64,000 nt of DNA from Hybos culiciformis (lineage: Eukaryota; Arthropoda; Insecta; Diptera; Hybotidae): assembly GCA_964007475.1 (NCBI GenBank), contig OZ023273.1, positions 23,361,557 to 23,425,556 of the forward strand, given 5' to 3'. The position numbers and the translations under genes were made by a program. Positions 36,589-48,457 of this stretch are shown piece after piece; the stretch's first letter is position 1, and each line of letters starts with the position of its first letter. Under the pieces are notes generated by a model that was not told the origin of the DNA, did no database searches, and worked only from the letters and a program-made list of their open reading frames with translations.

Positions 36589-38455
36589 ATGATTCTTAAA
36601 ATATTTATCTTAATAATTTTAATTTATTTAATAAAATGTGATTTAATTAAATTTAATAAAACTTATAATAATAATAAAAATAAATGGAAATCACAAATTG
36701 TTTTAAACGAAGACGATTATGAAGATGATTTACAAATTGAAGCCGAAAGTTTTAATTTTACTACTAATTTTAATGAGAATTTGGTAAGCTTTGATTAAAT
36801 TTTCAAAAAAAAATAATTATTAATTAATTTTAGGCATTCTAACCTGGTTGAAGAATTGAGAAATATTAATATTTATTTATTTATTTATTTAATTGCCAAA
36901 TGCAATAAAATTAATTAGTGTCCATGCACTAATGCTTAGTAAGCCATAATAAACTATACCCGGAGATAATAAAATATACGAGAGTCGCATTGGATATACC
37001 AAGATTTCTTTTTGCTACAGAATGTTCTTCTTACGTAAACCAGAATCTTTCGTCTTCAGTACCTATTTCCCTTTCCTTCTTTGTAAAATATAATCAGTAA
37101 GCCATTTATGATCGTTAGTTACCTCAATATTAAGATGGACAATTCAATTTTCGAAATATCTAAATTATAAAAAGAATTTTTTATATAAATGTATTATGTA
37201 TATAAAGTATTATATAGTACACAAATAAAACTCAAATTGACAATCTTATTAAAAATAATTGTGCAACATAAATATAAACAAAATTATTTATTCCCAAATT
37301 TATACAAATGATTATACAAATTAATAATTATACAAATGAAAGATATAAATTCATCTGAGCCATGCATAATTTCAATTATTGTATATACAAGAATTTAATT
37401 TTGTTTGTCAAAGGTTTTATTATTATTATTATTATTATTAATATTATTATTTTTCCTCTTTTTGTTTATTTATATTTAAAATTCACCTACTCCTTTCTCT
37501 CTGAAAATTTCTAATTAGTTAAAAAAAAAATCCTTGAATTAGCAAAAGTTGTAAAAGCTTTTGCATCATTCTCAAAACAACCATGCAATTAAGTTCTTTA
37601 CCACAACTTATCATTTTGTTTGACAACTTTTAGAACATTGTATCTCATAATAATAAGTAAAACGTTTTTTCTGTCTGTATGTCGTTCGTTTTAAAAAAGA
37701 ATGCATTATGCTTATGTAAAAAAATTAAAAAATAAATCAATTTTTTTGCATTATGTCATATTAGCTCAAATTTGTTACATCTAAAGATTTTCGTGTTTTT
37801 AATGGCTCTCTATATTATTGATTTAATAACAGCCTATAAATTTCGCTTCGTTCTTCGTATAACTAAAACGAACTCAAAAATAATACAAATTAGTTAACAA
37901 AATTATTGTTGCGATGCGATCTAAGTAAAATGAATCAATTATCGTACTCCTATAAGTATGCCTAACAAAAAAGATAATAAAGCTCAATTTAATTGGCCCC
38001 CATACAAAATAATTTTGTGTTATTTAAGCATTTTTAAGCAGTTTTCTTAAATTCAGTGAATGTTTTAATAATAACAACCCTTTTTAAAAAATAAAGATTT
38101 TTTTTATACATATATATATATTTAATTTAAGTAGCATGAATCTAGGTATTATATATTTACTATACTTTTATATAAAAAAAATGATTTTTCAGACAGAATT
38201 TCAGCATTTTCAACATAAATCTAAATATAAAAAAGAACCTAAAGTTTTGCCATCATTTATAAAGGATTTGGATAAAAATAAGATACAATCAAATACGAAA
38301 AATATTGAAAATGATTCAGGAAATAATTTTATTTATGAGAAAAATATAATTATAACACCATCAATACCAGAGAAATATTTAGAAAAATCACAGAATGAAG
38401 AAGAAGAAGAAGATGAAATTTCATTGAAAAATAATAAAAATTCATTGAACAAAAA
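36589..38455 (+). CDS. tld: tld signal peptide and prodomain exons
   Basis: Exon 1 (36589-36783) starts at an ATG followed by a hydrophobic leader [14 protein letters not shown], a clear signal peptide with likely cleavage near residue 17. It includes [13 protein letters not shown], apparently a diverged version of the GDIALxEEDL motif at the start of family prodomains. It ends in phase 0. Exon 2 (38193-38455, phase 0 to 2) carries [17 protein letters not shown], closely matching tok, then an acidic Glu-rich run. Compared with tok, the Asn tract and the third prodomain exon are absent. Confidence 0.88.
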
Positions 38456-41400
38456 GTAAGTCATAAATTAATATTTCAATTGTTTATGTTCATATTTATA
38501 AAAATTGAGAAAAATTTGAAAAGATGTCAATTAGATATTTTCTTTAACTTTAAGAATCCTTTTCATCCGAATAACATACCTATTATTTTTATGCTAAAAA
38601 AGGCCATATGTTACGATAACGAAACAGTCTACCTTTATTGGTTAATAGCGAATATATATAACCACATAATGTATTATGTTAAAACTTTTTTATATTCTGT
38701 ATAATTTTCATGTTTAAAATAAAAAATAAATACATGCATCTGTAGATAGATATTATAAATGAATCAAAGATTTGGCGCAAAAAATTAAAAATTATACTTA
38801 TAATATAGTATACATATACACTTACATATTTGTATGTATCACATTATTATATGGTAAATTAAAATTTCAATAAATTTTTTATACCTAGCTTTGTCTTTGT
38901 CATTATCGTATAATTTAGGAAGTCTATATAATGTGATAATGCAGATTATTATTCAAATAAAATTAGTAATATTAATCTTCTACAATAAAAAATATAATAA
39001 AATATATTTAGTTTAGTTATTAAGTTAGTATGTATAATGGATCAACAAGTTTTTTTTTTTCGAAATTAGTTAAATTTTTTCGTTACTACTATACGAATAA
39101 TAGAAAATAGAATATCGATATTACGTTATAATATAAACTATTATTATTGTTTTCTTAAGTCTTCTTCTTCAATTAAAAAGTCGGCATAGAAATTAAATCA
39201 TAAATATTTCTTCGTTTTTATATTTTGCTTACATAGTTTTCAATATGAATTTTGCTTAATTCATTCAATCTGAAAGAAAAAACGGATGAATAATAATTAT
39301 GTTTTTATCCTTTTTTTTAGAAAAACATTTGTCCAGATGCGTAAATCTATTCAATCGATGAGATCGAAGAATGAAAAATTAGATAAAATTCTGTCAAAAA
39401 ACCGTATAAATGTTAATGAAAATGTACAGTACTACTCCGGAAGCATGGATAACTATCCTAGAAAGGTTAGACATCGTGGTAGAAGAGCAGTAACTGCAAA
39501 AAAGGATCGAATTTGGGATCATGGAATAATTCCATATGAAATTGATAAAATATTTAGTGCAAGTCACAAAGCTCTATTTAAGCAGGCAATGAGGCATTGG
39601 GAAAATTTTACGTGCATTAAATTTGTTGAGCGTGATGCCAAAATTCATATAAATTATATATATTTTACAGTTAGAAATTGCGGGTGAGTTTACAAACAAC
39701 GTAGTGAATAAGACAAAAAACAATTCAATGAATTTTTATTCATGTTCAACTGAAAATATTTTTTAAATGTGACTTGGACACGTAAAATATAGAACATGAA
39801 TTTTCCTTCTATTATAATATATATTCATATTTTATTTAAATGTAAATATTTTTTAGATGTTGCTCTTTTGTTGGTAAAAGAGGAAATGGACGGCAAGCTA
39901 TATCAATTGGTCGAAATTGTGAGAAATTTGGTATAGTCGTGCATGAATTGGGACACGTGGTTGGGTTTTGGCATGAGCACACGAGAACTGATCGAGACAA
40001 GCATATTGTGATTAATCGTTCAAATATTTTGAAGGGACAAGAATACAATTTTAATGTCTTATCTCCCGACGATGTTGATTCCTTGGGTCTACCATACGAT
40101 TACAGTTCTATTATGCATTATGCTCGTAATACGTTTTCTAAAAGTGTTTATTTAGATACTATTGAACCAATTTTTGCAACGGGAATGAGAAGACCAGAAA
40201 TAGGTCAAAGATTACATTTAAGCAATGGCGACATTAGTCAAGCCAATTTATTGTATAAATGTTCTAAATGTGGTCGAACATTTCAACAGAATTCTGGAAA
40301 AATAGAATCACCAAACTTTTCGAAAGATTTAATGGTTTCAAATCATGAACATTGTGAATGGAGAATAACAGCAACTCATGGTGAAAGAATCATTTTAAAA
40401 ATTGAAGAACTTCATATACTTAAGCTGTCAGAAGACTGTGATGGAGATTATTTAGAAATTCGCGATGGTTATTGGCACAAATCTCCATTGATTAAGCGTT
40501 TGTGTGGAGATTTTATTGATTCGGAGAATATTATAACTACAGATTCTAGTCGAATGCTTTTAACGTATGTTAATCGTAATTTAATGGCAGGATACAAAGG
40601 ATTTAAAGCCAAATTTGAAGGTATATTTTCATTCTTACTTCTTACTGCTTACTTTTACAGTACAATGATTGTATGAAAAACTAAGAATATAAATATTCAT
40701 GTTCATATATTTGGAATTTGTAAATTGGATTAGTATCAAAATTCGCAGAAATTATGAATTTTTCTTCAATTTAGTAAAAAATATTATCATTTTACATTTT
40801 CTATTTTCAGTTATGTGTGGTGGAGAAATTTTTGTAAATGATACATTTCGAATAGATTCACCTAATTATCCATTAGAATATGTATCAGATAAGGAATGTA
40901 TTTGGAAAATTAGTGTGCCTGAAAATTATGAGGCTGCATTAAAATTTCAATCTTTTGAAATAGAAAATCATGATAATTGTCTTTATGACTATGTAGAAAT
41001 AAGGGATGGCGATACAAGTGATTCTGAACTGATTGGAGTTTTTTGCGGATATAAACTGCCGCCAAGTATTAAGTAAGTATACATTTTCTACTCTAGATCA
41101 AATTTAAATATCAGAACATATAGATTTTGAAAAGAAATAATAATACCGTTGGCGAAGACTACTAGTTATTCTCTAGTCTCTAGTGACTGGATTTTATTTG
41201 TCAAACTTTCAAATTTTAATTGATGCAGTTACAGTTACAACATAGATACTATTTATATACAAATATGACAATATTTGTTTGTTCAAACTTTTTATAGTTT
41301 TTACCTACATAAAACATAAAATTCTTATTTTTATACGTTATCATCATAAATAAAGAATAAATAAAATTGTTTTCTTTTTTTTCAATTTGTAGAACTACAA

Positions 41401-44400
41401 CTAATAAAATGTACGTAAAATTTATATCTGATAATTCTGTACAAAAAATGGGTTTCAGTGCTTTATTAATGAAAGAAATAGATGAATGTAAACAAGGAAA
41501 TCATGGTTGCCAACATGAATGCATTAATACTCTGGGTGGTTATGAATGCGTTTGTTTTGCTGGATTTGAATTGCAATCAAATGGGAAATCATGTGAAGGT
41601 ATGACTGTTGGTTATATTGAATAGAAAAAGTTTTTATTTCTGTTTTTTTTTTTTTTATATATTAATACATTTTATAGAGAATTTCATATAAATTCATAGT
41701 TTTTAACGAATAACTTAAAAAAAAAAATAACCCTTAATTAATAAATCAATCTGAATACAATCAAAATTGTATTTATAGTTCAATTGCAATAACCAATTGT
41801 AAAGAAAAATATTGAATAATGTAAAAAATGACATCCATTATTGGAATTTTATTCCATTCCAATAATATAGATTATTGCATTCAGTTACGTATTGAGAAGT
41901 AGTAATTAATAATATAGTAAGTAGTAACTAGTTAATGATTAAATTATTTCCTAATAACTTTTAATATATTATTAACAACTAATTGAAAATTAAAATTAAC
42001 TGCGAAACATAAAGTAGAAAAAATTTCAGAACACATCGACATTAAATAATTTAATTTTATACACGCACCATATACAACTTTGATTGACAGTTTCATTCAT
42101 AATAATAATCTTACTTAATATGTTCAAAAAAGTCAATTACCTACAATTTCATAATATACTCATGAGGCGAAATTTGTCCAGATTCATTTAGAATTTTAAG
42201 AATGTGGTATACATTCTTTATACTTTGCATCATTGCGTCTATCTCTCTCTTTTCATTAAAATTTAAAGTATAGAAGTTAAAAACTTGGAATCAAATTTTT
42301 TTTTAAATAGTGGTAGATTTATTTTTATTAACTTTATCAAGTGTTGTGTTATTTTTCACTTCAAAATTTATAAATTTTGGAGAAAATTTGTAAATAAAAT
42401 GTAATAAAATAGTCTTTATTTATAAAACTTTTCTGATTTGAAAACAAAAAAGTTTTTTTTTTTTAAGTTTTATTCTATTAAGTTAAAAAATAAAGTTTAA
42501 AGAAATTTATTTGTAAACAAGCATGTTTTTATGTGACAATTTTTATTTTTAAGAAAAACTGTAGTTTTTATTTTCTTTTTATATTGTGTTAATATTTCGT
42601 TTATGTAGTGTAGAAAAAATTATTCAACTTTTTTTTAAGGATTGAAAATGAAAATATAAAAACTTTTTCTATTCAAAAATAAAAGAAAAAATCTTTTTTT
42701 TTATTAAAAATTTTATTCAGTAGTTTTATTTTTTACATGTACACTTATAAATCCTTGTTTTGAATATTGAATGAGCCAAATGACTTGAAAAAAAAAAAAA
42801 TTATATTCATTTCGTGCAAAATTTTCTTTAGATGCTTGTGGCGGTGTAATTCATATAGACGCTTCAATACCGTTGACAACAAAATTAAATTCACCATCAT
42901 ATCCAGATGTTTATCCAATTTTAAAAGATTGTGTGTGGGAAATTCATGCACCAGAAAAATTCAACGTATTCATAAATTTCACAAAATTTGACTTAGAAGG
43001 TGCTAAACATCAAGTTACTGAATGTAATTATGATTATGTTTCTATTTATTCAAAATTAATAAATAGTCGATTAAAACGAATTGGAACTTATTGTGGCAAC
43101 GAAATTCCACCATTTGTTAATTCTGAACAAAATATTTTAAGAATTGAATTTCATTCGGATAAATCAATACAACATACTGGATTTGTAGCTAATATTTTAA
43201 CAGGTTAGTATAAAATGCAAATAACATTATTATTAAAAAAAAAAGTGATACAGAAATTATCACAATATTTGAAAGTTTTGAGCTTATTCTCTGTTCCTCA
43301 CACCCTTCAACTACATTCACTCATTTGTGAATTCAATGTTAATAATAGTAGAAAAAAAGGATATCTTATACTATATTCTTATGTTTTGATTTGAAGATAC
43401 TTGCATATTTAAAACGTCCACCGTCAGCTCTTTCTCAGAAATAATTATAGATACACAAATAGGGTGTTCTATAAATAGGGTGTTCTATAGAAAATTTTTC
43501 AATTTTAATAGAACAAGGGCTGCGCATGAAAATAATTAAGCAGAGGAAACAATGATTTCACTACCTGTTACATTAGGAACTATGAACCCTACTTCCATAT
43601 TATAATCTAGCGTTTTCGGTTTCTTTAAAAACATATTACCATTTTCCAGCATTTCTTACTACGAAAATTCATTTCAATGGTCTGAAACTATAATCTTTAT
43701 CATTATATGATATATCATATTAAATATAACATTAATATATAAACTTTTTATGTCATTTTAACTTCGCTAACAGTTTATTCACATAAAATTTGATTATTAA
43801 ATTTCGTTTGTTATTTGTTTTGATGCTTTTCTAAAATTAAACCAAAAAAAAAACCGAATGGCACTTTTAAGCGTTTTCCAAATATAACGAATCAACTAAA
43901 ATATAAAATTAAAGAATCTTTTTTTTTTATCGAAAAAACAAACAAACCAAAAACATATCCTAAATGGCTAATAATGGATTTATCTAATATCATTAAAATC
44001 TATTTATAGACATTGATGAATGTGCTACAAACAATGGTGACTGTCAGCATTATTGTCAAAACACTTTTGGATCATATAAATGTTCATGCCGCAATGGTTA
44101 CACTTTGGATGAAAATAATCACAATTGTATAGAAACAAAATGTAAATTTGAAATAACATCACCATATGGTAAAATTTTCATTAAAGTCCTTTTGTTTTTT
44201 AATATTGCTCTAAAGAGTTTTTTTTTTCTGTAATTTAAAAAAAAAAATTCTTCTACATTTGATAGGTATTATACACAGTCCGAATTATCCTGAGGATTAT
44301 CCAAGAAAAACATTTTGCTATTGGCATTTTACAACAATACCAGGTCATCGAATTCAATTAACATTTCATGATTTTGAAGTTGAAACACATCAGGTATATA

Positions 44401-46195
44401 TTAAGGAGTATTAAAGTTTTTTTCTTTTTTTTTAATATTTATTATATTTCATGTAATGTTGCATTGTTTAAATTTTTATCTGAATAAGTTGATATTATTT
44501 TCCAGGTAATATTAGTAAAAATTTTCAGGAATTTTTATTAACAACTAACAATGTAACATTTCGTAACTAATATTGTATTTTAGACTTACGTTTTTTTGCG
44601 TCGCGTTGTTGTTAATTATAAAAATAATGTACGCTTAAAGTTTCAGTTCACACTAATAGAAATAATATATCTTATTATGAAATATGTTTGTATATCTTAT
44701 ATAATTGAATATTTGCAATTGCAACGTTATTTTGTTTTGCCGAAATGAAATCAATAATTTATATCTCGAAGTTAATCTGGAATGAATATTTTGGTTATTT
44801 CGTGAGAATATTTTGACCATTACATTAAATTTACAATTTTCAATACAAGTACAATGTCCCTAAATATTCGGCATAAACATAAAAAACAAAACACAAAAAT
44901 TATATAATATATAATGTAGGCATGTGGTATATTACGTTTTGTAAATTAAAACCACAATATATTCTTTCAATAGTTAATCTTATCCTTTCAAAATTTATTA
45001 CTTTTTCAAACAGGAATGTATTTATGATTACGTTGGAATTTATGATGGTAATTCTGAAAACAGTTCAACATTGGGTATTTATTGTGGAGGCAAAGAACCA
45101 TACACACCTGTATTGGCTTCTACTAATGAAATGTATTTAGTATTAAGGACTGATGCTGGTTTACAGAAGAAAGGATTTATGGCAATACATTCGACTGGTA
45201 CATATACAAATATATAAACTTTTTTTTTTTTTTAAATTACCTTGATTACACTCTATTTCAATTGAAATATGTGATTTTCTAAAAATTTCTCTTACCAAAA
45301 TAATGTTTTTTATTTCCATTTTTCAAAATTATTTTAGAATGTGGTGGTTATTTACAAGCCACCAATCAAACAAAACATTTTTATTCACATGCACGTTATG
45401 GTAATCGTCCTTATAAAAAGGATATGTATTGTGTATGGAGAATACAATCTGACCCAGATAGTAGTGTTAAATTGAATTTTATGAGTTTTTCAATTGAATA
45501 TTCAGAAAAATGTGATTATGATTATGTTCAAGTGACTGAGGAATTTAATTCAAAGAGATCATTTCATGGGAAATTTTGTGGAAATGATGTAAGTATGTAG
45601 GTTAAAATTAAAAAAAAAAAATTATAATGTGAAAAATCAAATCTTTATTATGGTAGTTTTTTAAATAAAATATTGATACATTAATAGTTAATGAAAGTGT
45701 TTATTTAAAAAAAAAATTCGAGAGCTAACTGAGCATGCTATCAGTTGTAAGAAAAATCAATCGAAAGCGGCCTTAATTTCTTATCCACACTATAGATTAT
45801 CAAATTGAGTATTCATATTCTTCACTGCAGCCTTCAATGCAGATTATTTTTAATTTGTCATATTATAGTTACATGCAAAAGTATTCTGTATTAGTTATCT
45901 TAATCCGAAGATAATTATAAATTAAATAGCTTTATAATTAGAAAAAAAATTTCAAGTTTTTGTGTAATAAAATATTTATTTTCAGAAACCAGTAAATATA
46001 ATTTCATATTCGGACACGCTGATAGTTAAATTTAAATCTGATGAAAGTACAGCACTTAAAGGTTTTGCAGCATCTTATGTCGCTGTTGAACCACCAGAAA
46101 TAGAATCTGAATTTAATACTGATTACGATTCAACAACACCATTTCCAGGTTATCATAAAAGTGTTTACTATGATGATTATGATGAAAATGAATGA
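36589..46195 (+). CDS. tld: Tolloid-like BMP1-family metalloprotease (complete, 12 exons)
   Basis: Exons: 36589-36783, 38193-38455, 39321-39683, 39857-40620, 40811-41072, 41393-41598, 42832-43203, 44010-44168, 44266-44393, 45014-45197, 45338-45588, 45986-46195. The sum is 3357 bases, 1118 residues plus TGA, with every junction in frame and GT..AG. The length is close to Drosophila Tolloid (about 1060 residues, from memory). Domains: signal peptide 1 to about 17, prodomain to 208, astacin 209 to about 405, CUB1 to 528, CUB2, EGF1 (about 645-684), CUB3 to 808, EGF2, CUB4 to 965, CUB5, acidic tail. In flies Tolloid cleaves Sog to free Dpp/Scw for dorsal patterning (established). Lies 5.9 kb downstream of tok, same strand, and converges with the asparaginase gene. 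A polyadenylation signal AATAAA is at 46248-46253. Confidence 0.93.
36784..38192. other. tld intron 1
   Basis: A 1.4-kb intron, phase 0. It carries a LINE 3'-tail-like fragment near its 5' end (about 36870-36990) and an (ATT)n run at about 37419-37450. No exon-like frame was seen between the leader exon and the second prodomain exon. Confidence 0.7.
36870..36990 (-). mobile_element. Probable LINE 3'-end relic with (AAAT)n tail
   Basis: Read on the minus strand, a non-AT-biased segment ends TTGCATTTGGCAATTAAATA and then runs into a clean (AAAT)n tail at about 36892-36870. 3' UTR plus a short tandem tail is typical of CR1/Jockey-type LINEs (family knowledge). No protein-coding part is left; the 5' boundary is a guess. 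Confidence 0.45.
38456..39320. other. tld intron 2, no recognisable content
   Basis: 865 bases, phase 2, AT-rich. The open frame at 38480-38704 is not supported by composition or splice signals. Confidence 0.65.
39321..40620 (+). CDS. tld: tld astacin protease domain and CUB1 exons
   Basis: Exons 39321-39683 and 39857-40620. The basic site RHRGRR (residues 203-208) immediately precedes [10 protein letters not shown], a good furin-type activation site. [12 protein letters not shown] lies at residues 303-314 with the CCSFVGKRG block before it and SIMHY after it, so the zinc ligands and Met-turn are present. The 764-base exon encodes the rest of the protease and all of CUB1 without the intron found in tok. 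It ends at KAKFEG in phase 1. Confidence 0.92.
40811..41598 (+). CDS. tld: tld CUB2 and EGF1 exons
   Basis: Exons 40811-41072 and 41393-41598 (262 and 206 bases, identical in length and phase to tok). CUB2 begins MCGGEIF and has DSPNYPLEY and VEIRDGD. EGF1 begins [11 protein letters not shown] and has the GGYECVC signature. Splice phases are 1, 2, 1. Confidence 0.92.
41599..42831. other. tld intron 6, no recognisable content
   Basis: 1.2-kb AT-rich phase-1 intron between EGF1 and CUB3, at the same position as the 2.5-kb tok intron that holds the TIR element. This copy has no such element. Confidence 0.7.
42832..46195 (+). CDS. tld: tld CUB3-EGF2-CUB4-CUB5 and tail exons
   Basis: Exons 42832-43203 (CUB3), 44010-44168 (EGF2, start of CUB4), 44266-44393 and 45014-45197 (CUB4), 45338-45588 and 45986-46195 (CUB5 and tail). 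The introns at 43204-44009 (phase 1, before IDEC) and 44169-44265 (phase 1, at YG) are absent from tok, where one exon covers the same region. CUB5 begins ECGGYLQA and ends [11 protein letters not shown]. The tail carries [11 protein letters not shown], like tok, and ends in a short Asp/Glu/Tyr run. Confidence 0.92.
43204..44009. other. tld intron 7 (tld-specific position)
   Basis: 806 bases, phase 1, before EGF2. Contains a tiny direct duplication of AAATAGGGTGTTCTATA at about 43458-43490 and otherwise AT-rich sequence. Confidence 0.65.
44394..45013. other. tld intron 9, no recognisable content
   Basis: 620 bases, phase 0, inside CUB4 at the same site as the 154-base tok intron 29383-29536. 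Nothing recognised. Confidence 0.65.
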
Positions 46196-46247
46196 CTTAG
46201 AAAAATTTAAAAATTTATTAGCCCAATATTTATAGATTAGTGTAATT

Positions 46248-46253
46248 AATAAA
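46248..46253 (+). terminator. Polyadenylation signal of tld
   Basis: AATAAA 53 bases after the TGA, the first such hexamer downstream of the gene. Confidence 0.5.
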
Positions 46254-47772
46254 AGAAATACAATTTTTTTTATACTTTAGTAAAATGAAAATGAAGTGAA
46301 ATAAGATGAAAAAAAAATAGAGCTTTAATATTTTTGTTTTTTAATTCTGTTTCAATTGACTGTTTAAAAAAAGAAGTTAATTAAATATTGATGTTCATTG
46401 TTCAGGTGTTTTAAATTTTAAGCAAATTTTTGGAAGACTACAAATTTATGTAGTCGAGTTTTATTAATTTTCGTTTTGTGAATTCAAGTAGTCATATTTA
46501 AATTATCATAATACACATCTAAAATGCATTTTTTATAATGTGTTTTTTTTATTAAAGCAAAATTTTCAAATTTCCAGTATTTAATTTATGTAATATGTAC
46601 ACCATTGATAAAGTGTATGTGACTCGTTTGAAAGATTTATTAGTTAATTATACTTATATTTCATAAATGTATTATATGTTTTGTACATTTTCTTATTTCA
46701 CTTCTTCTAAGTAGTTTCTCGGACTTTAAGACAGTTTCAAAACAAAAAAGATAGAAGAACCAAAGTTAATTTATAATAATTTAGCTGCTTCCTTGTTACA
46801 TACGATTTTTTTGTTGATAATTCAATATATAAGAATGATATCATTACTTTACAGATTTAATACTCTTATAAAAAATGTTCAAATTCTATTCTTTAATATT
46901 TGTAAATAATGTTTTGTTAAAATTGATAAAAAAAATTATTAAAATTTTTAATTAAAGACGCAATCGAAAAAATTTTGATGCGATCTTTCACTACTATATG
47001 AAAATTAGAACATTAACATTATATATTAGCTTTAAGTATTTTAGGGTAGTAAAATCAATTAAATTCAATTCAAATATTTAATAAAATTAACTTAAATATC
47101 ACAAGAATTTATAATTTTTTTTTAATTAATAAAATTAAAATATTTCGCTTCTTCTGCAATTTATTTTCTTGATAATAAATTTTATTTGTGGGGAGAAAAC
47201 GTCTTAGGGAGTACAACTTGTTTTTTTGTCCAAATAAAATTATTTTTGTTAAAATTGGAGAAATAAATTGTTTTCGTAAAAACTGCATTTTCATACTTAC
47301 ATAATACGTCTCACAGAAGTGTCAAAACTCTTCGTTGAATGTTGCAAAAAGAGTGAATTTTTATGACGCTCTCCTTCATATATTTATTACGCTTTCCTTA
47401 ATTGCAAGGACAAGGTTCAGATTGATAATACTATATATCTGCATTCAAATGCCTGTCAAAGGCATTGCTGGTAAATTTATGGACATGCCATTATTAAAAA
47501 GATAATATTCAGTGTAAAAAAAATTTAAATAGAAGAAAACTAAAAATTTTAAACAAAAAGTCAGCAAAGGCCTAATTAAGACCCCTGAAATATAGAGAAT
47601 ACATATTTCTTGTCATTCAAACTGAATTTACGAACTAGGATTCAGAAATGATTTTTTTTTAAAAAATAAAATTTCTTTAAAAATGAATTTTATGTTTAGT
47701 AATTATTTTTTAATTTAACATTTCAATATATTCCCAATCTTACAATGAATTTTTGAAAAAATAACAATAATT

Positions 47773-47778
47773 TTTATT
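47773..47778 (-). terminator. Polyadenylation signal of the asparaginase gene
   Basis: AATAAA on the minus strand, about 112 bases after the stop codon. In DNA this AT-rich, a single hexamer is weak evidence. Confidence 0.4.
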
Positions 47779-47889
47779 GATAATTTCTTAAAAATAATAT
47801 AAAATCTAAATAACATTTGGCTAATTTTTCTTTGAAGTGATATTTTTTCATTTTAATCAGTATTAACAATGTAAACATAATTTAATGTT

Positions 47890-48457
47890 TTAACTGAGTA
47901 ACTCAATAATATTTTGATTACTACTTGCATAATCCGAAGGGTTAAATCCCATTAAATCGCATGCTTCTTTGTCAACACCTGCATTCAATAAATATTTCAC
48001 AATGTCAATATGACCATGCAATGCAGCTAAATGTAAAGCACTTCTTTGTGAGATGTCAGTTTGTGACAAATCCACACCTGCAATCTCATAAGATTTTAAC
48101 CTCGCTAGAAATCCATTAGCTGCAGCTGTACATAATTGTTCACCAACTAAAAATATAGTAACCTTATATAAAAAGTTATTTAAAAATTTGATTTATAAAA
48201 ATGTTACTAGCTCTAGATGATCCTGTGATGTGAGCTCCACATTTTATTAATAACTTAATTATTTTATGATTATCTATAGAGATTGCTTCCATTAGGGGTG
48301 TTCTACCGTATCTATCACGTATATGAACAGAAACACCATCTAAAAGAAGATTTTTAACAATTTTTTCATGCCCTTCACTACAAGCTATGTGCAAAGCAGT
48401 TCGGCCATCATAATTAATTCCTGATAAATTGGCTCCATGTGATTTTAAATTATTTAT
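47890..48457 (-). CDS. ASPG: Ankyrin-repeat C-terminal exons of the asparaginase
   Basis: Exons 48457-48208 and 48146-47890. Three to four ankyrin units are visible: DGRTALHIACSEGHEKIVKNL, YGRTPLMEAISIDNHKIIKLL, and SQRSALHLAALHGHIDIVKYL followed by GFNPSDYA. GEQLCTAAANGFLARL between them matches the linker of vertebrate ASPG. The exon 48457-48208 ends A|GTAACA, a weaker donor, but phase 1 and the restored reading agree. The last residues are NIIELLS. Confidence 0.88.

Larger units (their letters stand above)
46196..47889. other. Convergent intergenic region between tld and the asparaginase gene
   Basis: 1.7 kb shared by the 3' ends of two converging genes. The tld polyadenylation signal is at 46248-46253. 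An AATAAA for the opposite gene reads on the minus strand at 47778-47773, about 112 bases past its stop. No further gene seen; the minus-strand frame at 47109-47294 is low complexity. Confidence 0.75.

Noticed and set aside
39836..40048. Minus-strand frame over the tld protease exon
   Set aside because: Shadow of the conserved plus-strand astacin coding sequence.
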